Assembly: GCA_022561255.1 (NCBI GenBank)
Contig: JADFRO010000107.1
Span: 1 to 8,887, forward strand
Origin: Planctomycetota bacterium
GTDB lineage: Bacteria > Planctomycetota > Phycisphaerae > UBA1845
DNA length: 8,887 nt
Direction: 5' to 3'
The notes under the pieces were generated by a model. That model did not search any database. It was not told the origin of the DNA and saw only the letters and a program-made list of their open reading frames with translations. This document shows positions 6,289 to 8,887 of the stretch, one piece after another (the first letter of the stretch is position 1; the number at the start of each line of letters is the position of its first letter). Made by a program: the position numbers and the translations under genes.

Positions 6289-6870
6289 CTAAATCAAGAA
6301 GCGCGACATGATAATGGTGTCGGCGTAGGTTCCGTCGTCGCGTTGAAAATCGTCACGAAGCCGGGCTTCGTGTTGGAACCCGAGCGCGTCGTACAGCCGC
6401 ATGGCTCGGTCGTTGCCGTCGTAGACGCGAAGGTAGAGTTTTCGAAGGTTTCGGTCGCGTCCCCACTGTATCAGCAGTTCCATCATTTTTCGGCCGATTC
6501 CGACGTTCCAAAAATCCTTGAGTACCGCCAGGCCGAGTTCGGCGTGATGACTCAATCGGATCTGCTCCGGTGAGCCTACGCCGCCGGTGGCTACGATTTT
6601 TCCTCCGACCAGGGCGACGAGCATCATGGCCGATGGTTTGATGTGTTCGCGGATGAACTGTTTTTCCTGTTCGACGGTCTTGTCGAATTCGCCCGGTTTG
6701 TAATTGAGCCATGGCGATTCGGCGTGCATTTTCGGGAGCATCTCGCAAAGCTCAGCCGCGTCGTCCTCGACGGTCTCGCGGATCGTGCATGAACGTCCGT
6801 CCTTAAGCGTGAACGATACGGGGAGGCCGGAGGGTTCAGTTGCGCGTTGCTGAGTGGATTGATGCGTCAT
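6289..6870 (-). CDS. GNAT-family N-acetyltransferase
   Basis: A 193-residue acetyl-CoA-dependent acyltransferase. Motif A, with the pyrophosphate-binding loop, is seen as AELGLAVLKDFWNVGIGRKM (110-129); motif B as LRKLYLRVYDGNDRAMRLYD (142-161), followed by ALGFQHEARLRDDF, the usual C-terminal end of small-molecule and ribosomal-type GNATs. An acidic residue (E111) sits on the strand before the loop. The acceptor amine cannot be deduced. The frame is open upstream to 6945, but those 25 residues are Arg-rich and precede no conserved feature, so I start at the ATG at 6870; its Shine-Dalgarno is weak. It is divergent from the desulfurase gene and convergent with the Cys4 gene, so it is probably monocistronic. 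Confidence 0.92.
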   Translation of the reverse strand: MTHQSTQQRATEPSGLPVSFTLKDGRSCTIRETVEDDAAELCEMLPKMHAESPWLNYKPGEFDKTVEQEKQFIREHIKPSAMMLVALVGGKIVATGGVGSPEQIRLSHHAELGLAVLKDFWNVGIGRKMMELLIQWGRDRNLRKLYLRVYDGNDRAMRLYDALGFQHEARLRDDFQRDDGTYADTIIMSRFLI

Positions 6871-7129
6871 GGCTAGCGTCCGGAGTCTCAAGCGATACCG
6901 TCGTGCGTCCGTCGTAACAGCGACGGGCGGAGGCCGCCCCGGCACCCATCCTACTCAGGAGGGTCCAGGTTCGGCAAGTTGGTCATCGGATGACGTACGC
7001 GCTGGCGTTCGTGACAGTATCGGCGGGGCATGAACGATTCGTGCCTTGCGGGAGGGCTCCGAACGAAGTGTCACGGACCCTGCGCGCGGCGAAATTTGTA
7101 TCCCGCGTCTCGAACCTATCGATCGCTTG

Positions 7130-7158
7130 TCGAACGGATCGTCCCGGCGCGTTATGAT
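7130..7158 (+). promoter_or_regulatory. Candidate sigma70 promoter for the desulfurase gene
   Basis: TATGAT at 7153-7158 matches the -10 consensus in five of six bases; 17 bases upstream is TCGAAC (7130-7135), a poor -35. The transcript would start near 7165, giving a leader of about 48 bases. Confidence 0.35.
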
Positions 7159-7198
7159 CGGGTCGGCCTTGGTGCAGCGGTCCTGGGTTTTGTCGGAC

Positions 7199-7205
7199 AG
7201 AGGAA
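7199..7205 (+). promoter_or_regulatory. Shine-Dalgarno AGAGGAA before the desulfurase start
   Basis: AGAGGAA ends 7 bases before the ATG at 7213 and so selects it over the in-frame ATGs at 7030 and 7222. Confidence 0.7.
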
Positions 7206-7212
7206 CTCTCGG

Positions 7213-8349
7213 ATGAACAGCATGATCTATCTGGACTACAACGCGTCGACGCCGATTGATCCGGTCGTTCGAGACGCGATGCTACCGTTTCTTGGTGAGA
7301 TGCACGGTAATCCCACCAGCTCGCACGCATTGGGAAAGCGCATGCGCCAAGCGGTCGACGATGCTCGCGAGCAGGTCGCGGCCCTGATCGGCTCTTCGCC
7401 CGAAGAGATTATTTTTACCTCCGGTGGGACCGAGGCGAACAATCACGTCATCAAGGGGGTCGCACATACGCATCGTAAGCGCGGCAAGCACATCATCACG
7501 TCGGCTGTCGAGCACCCAGCCGTTCGTAATCCGTGTAAGTTTCTTGAGCAGCTTGGCTACGAAGTGACCTACGTTCCCGTGGATTCGACCGGTTGGATTG
7601 ATCCGCAGGTCGTTGCGGAGGCGGTGAGGCCCGATACGATCCTCATCTCCATCATGCACGCCAACAACGAAGTCGGCACGATCCAGGACATCTCGCAAAT
7701 TGCGGAAATTGCCCAGCAAGCCGGGGCGTTGATGCATACGGACGCGGCCCAGTCGGTCGGTAAGATCGCGACGCGGGTCGACGAGCTTGGTGTGGATTTC
7801 CTAACCATCGCCGGACACAAAATTTATGCGCCGCAGGGAATCGGTGCGCTTTACGTGCGCCGAGGAGCTGAGCTCGAGCCGCTGCTCCACGGAGCCGGGC
7901 ACGAACAGGATCGTCGCTCGGGTACCGAGGCGGTCCCGGCCATCGTGGGGTTGGGAGTGGCCGCGGAACTGGCGCAGCGAAGCTTGCCCAACACGCGGGT
8001 CACGCTGCTGCGCGATCGGTTGTACGACGGGTTGTCGGGCGCCCTGGGTGACGACGTCGTGCTGCTGGGACATCCTACGAAGCGTCTATCGAGTACCTGC
8101 TGTGTGGGTTTTCGTGGCCGCGTCGGTGGTGAGGTATTGGCTGTGTGTCCCCAAATTTGTGCGAGTACGGGGGCTGCGTGTCACTCCGGTAAGGCGCGGC
8201 GTTCCGCGACGCTGACGGCGATGAACGTGCCGGAGGAGATTGCCTTCGGAGCGGTTCGGTTTAGTGTGGGTCGCCCCACGACCGAAGATGAGGTCGACAC
8301 CGCCGTCGAGCAGATCGTTGCTGCGGTGCGCCAGGGCGTTCCTTCTTAA
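7213..8349 (+). CDS. Cysteine desulfurase / selenocysteine lyase-like class V aminotransferase
   Basis: A 378-residue PLP enzyme that removes sulfur (or selenium) from cysteine (selenocysteine), giving alanine and an enzyme persulfide for Fe-S clusters, thiolation or selenium metabolism. Landmarks: YLDYNAST (6-13), FTSGGTEANN (68-77), H101 in SAVEHPAV stacking on PLP, D177 in HTDAAQ, the PLP lysine K203 in AGHKIY, and the mobile catalytic C323 in TGAACHSG. The C-terminal GAACHSG followed by VRFSVGRPTTEDEVD recalls mammalian selenocysteine lyase more than IscS (GSACTS). Additional cysteines cluster at 296, 297, 312 and 316. The start at 7213 has a good Shine-Dalgarno and gives the standard N-terminus. 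No iscU, sufU, thiI or selD is adjacent, so the sulfur acceptor is unknown. The family is certain; selenocysteine specificity is only a hint. Confidence 0.95.
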   Translation: MNSMIYLDYNASTPIDPVVRDAMLPFLGEMHGNPTSSHALGKRMRQAVDDAREQVAALIGSSPEEIIFTSGGTEANNHVIKGVAHTHRKRGKHIITSAVEHPAVRNPCKFLEQLGYEVTYVPVDSTGWIDPQVVAEAVRPDTILISIMHANNEVGTIQDISQIAEIAQQAGALMHTDAAQSVGKIATRVDELGVDFLTIAGHKIYAPQGIGALYVRRGAELEPLLHGAGHEQDRRSGTEAVPAIVGLGVAAELAQRSLPNTRVTLLRDRLYDGLSGALGDDVVLLGHPTKRLSSTCCVGFRGRVGGEVLAVCPQICASTGAACHSGKARRSATLTAMNVPEEIAFGAVRFSVGRPTTEDEVDTAVEQIVAAVRQGVPS

Positions 8350-8413
8350 GCGCGCATCGCCGCGCCTGCTAAGCTTGCCACTCGTCGATCCGACGTCTCG
8401 CCCGACCGGTCCG

Positions 8414-8641
8414 CTACGAACTTTGGTTGCCACGCCGCTCGATATTGACGAACAACGTGGGATCCGGGGTGTCGTGTTTCTTGCTGAAGTACATAGCTTG
8501 TGGGGGTTCGACGGCCGATGGCGTTTCGTCGGTCACGTCAGACCCGGGGCGTTCAGTTGGGGATGGCAGCTCGCTATTCGGCTGTGGGGGGTCATTGTCT
8601 GGAGGTGTCTCTCCACTGCTCTTGTTCGGATCGTTCGTCAC
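8414..8641 (-). CDS. Small proline-rich acidic protein starting at GTG, function unknown
   Basis: A 75-residue hydrophilic protein rich in Pro, Ser, Asp and Glu in its first 45 residues, predicted disordered, with a more ordered C-terminal piece (YFSKKHDTPDPTLFVNIERR). The start is a GTG at 8641-8639, inside the end of the upstream gene: GTGA overlaps its TGA stop by four bases. AGGAG lies 7 bases before the GTG. A longer frame begins at 8815, but its first part only shadows the upstream membrane gene and is unnaturally Cys/Arg-rich. I recognise no family. It is convergent with the desulfurase, 64 bases away. Confidence 0.65.
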   Translation of the reverse strand: MTNDPNKSSGETPPDNDPPQPNSELPSPTERPGSDVTDETPSAVEPPQAMYFSKKHDTPDPTLFVNIERRGNQSS

Positions 8642-8887
8642 ATTGATGCTCCTATTTCCAACGCTGCAGTCACACGGCCAATTATAGCGTAAACGAGAAA
8701 CACAGCAACGAAGAAAACGCCCAGCCGAGTCGCCCAGTTTATAACAATGGCCCACCACTTTCGCTTCTCCGCCCGCTTGCGCTCCTCGCTGATCGCTTCT
8801 GCGAAGTTCTGACACAGATCCCTAATGAGCATAGCACTCGTGAACTGATAAATGTCTCCTTTCTTAACGATCTGCTCCAACAGGCGT
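8638..8887 (-). CDS. Small membrane protein, partial at right edge
   Basis: The frame is open to the edge of the window (83 codons before the stop), with a TTG at 8880 as a possible but unsupported start, so the N-terminus is probably missing. Visible: a helical, charged segment ending in ISEERKRAEKRKWW, then one hydrophobic stretch of about 25 residues (VINWATRLGVFFVAVFLVYAII) and a short tail, IGRVTAALEIGASM. This suggests a single-pass protein with a charged cytoplasmic region, positive residues before the helix. Base composition is less GC-rich than the rest of the window. Its stop overlaps the GTG start of the Pro-rich gene. No family recognised. Confidence 0.7.
   Translation of the reverse strand, partial: RLLEQIVKKGDIYQFTSAMLIRDLCQNFAEAISEERKRAEKRKWWAIVINWATRLGVFFVAVFLVYAIIGRVTAALEIGASM

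Larger units (their letters stand above)
6871..7212. promoter_or_regulatory. Divergent gap between the acetyltransferase and desulfurase genes
   Basis: About 340 bases without a credible gene. Contains a 9-bp hairpin (6906-6914 with 6921-6929, loop TAACAG, one G-T wobble) lying in the leader of the minus-strand acetyltransferase, an overlapping GGGCGG/CCGCCC hairpin (6925-6939), and a candidate plus-strand promoter at 7130-7158. The in-frame plus-strand extension from an ATG at 7030 has no family-like sequence before 7213. Confidence 0.55.

Noticed and set aside
8350..8365. GCGCG/CGCGC hairpin just after the desulfurase stop as a terminator
   Set aside because: Only 5 bp and no T-tract on either strand.
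1..8887. CRISPR array, tRNA/rRNA, IS element, phage genes or a known defence system
   Set aside because: No spaced direct repeats, cloverleaf, transposase or nuclease/helicase signature is seen on either strand.

Overview
The window is moderately GC-rich bacterial DNA with ordinary chromosomal gene density. No phage, IS transposase, CRISPR array, tRNA or rRNA was found. Several features are compatible with a Planctomycetota-type environmental genome: a four-cysteine acidic small protein of a kind I associate with that phylum, an OmpA/CpaD-like lipoprotein next to a very long TPR lipoprotein, and a selenocysteine-lyase-like class V aminotransferase. This assignment is inference; there is no taxonomic marker gene.

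Layout: (1) 1-2144, minus strand: an M19 membrane dipeptidase followed by, and overlapping by ATGA, the N-terminal 331 residues of a GT-C/GT39-type polytopic glycosyltransferase that runs off the left edge. (2) 2145-2445: a 300-base divergent gap. (3) 2446-5414, plus strand: a two-gene operon of predicted envelope lipoproteins, one with an OmpA-like or CpaD-like domain and one of 802 residues with five N-terminal TPRs and a long unannotated tail. It closes with a strong intrinsic terminator at 5465-5501. (4) 5415-5965: 550 bases without a credible gene but dense in palindromes, including a REP-like hairpin, a perfect 13-base tandem duplication and two adjacent 8-bp hairpins. (5) 5966-6271: the small Cys4 protein, convergent with a GNAT acetyltransferase (6289-6870, minus). 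(6) 6871-7212: a divergent gap with one 9-bp hairpin and a candidate promoter. (7) 7213-8349: a PLP-dependent cysteine desulfurase/selenocysteine lyase. (8) 8414 to the right edge, minus strand: two overlapping small genes, a membrane protein and a proline-rich acidic protein, in visibly less GC-rich sequence.

Functionally, the two lipoproteins plausibly act together in the envelope, possibly as Tad/Flp-pilus-type CpaD/TadD analogues. The dipeptidase and the glycosyltransferase are translationally coupled but have no obvious shared pathway. The other genes look independent. I did not find a convincing undescribed multi-gene system. The best leads are an internal 25-residue duplicated motif in the tail of the TPR lipoprotein, the palindrome-rich gap at 5415-5965, and the overlapping pair at the right edge.
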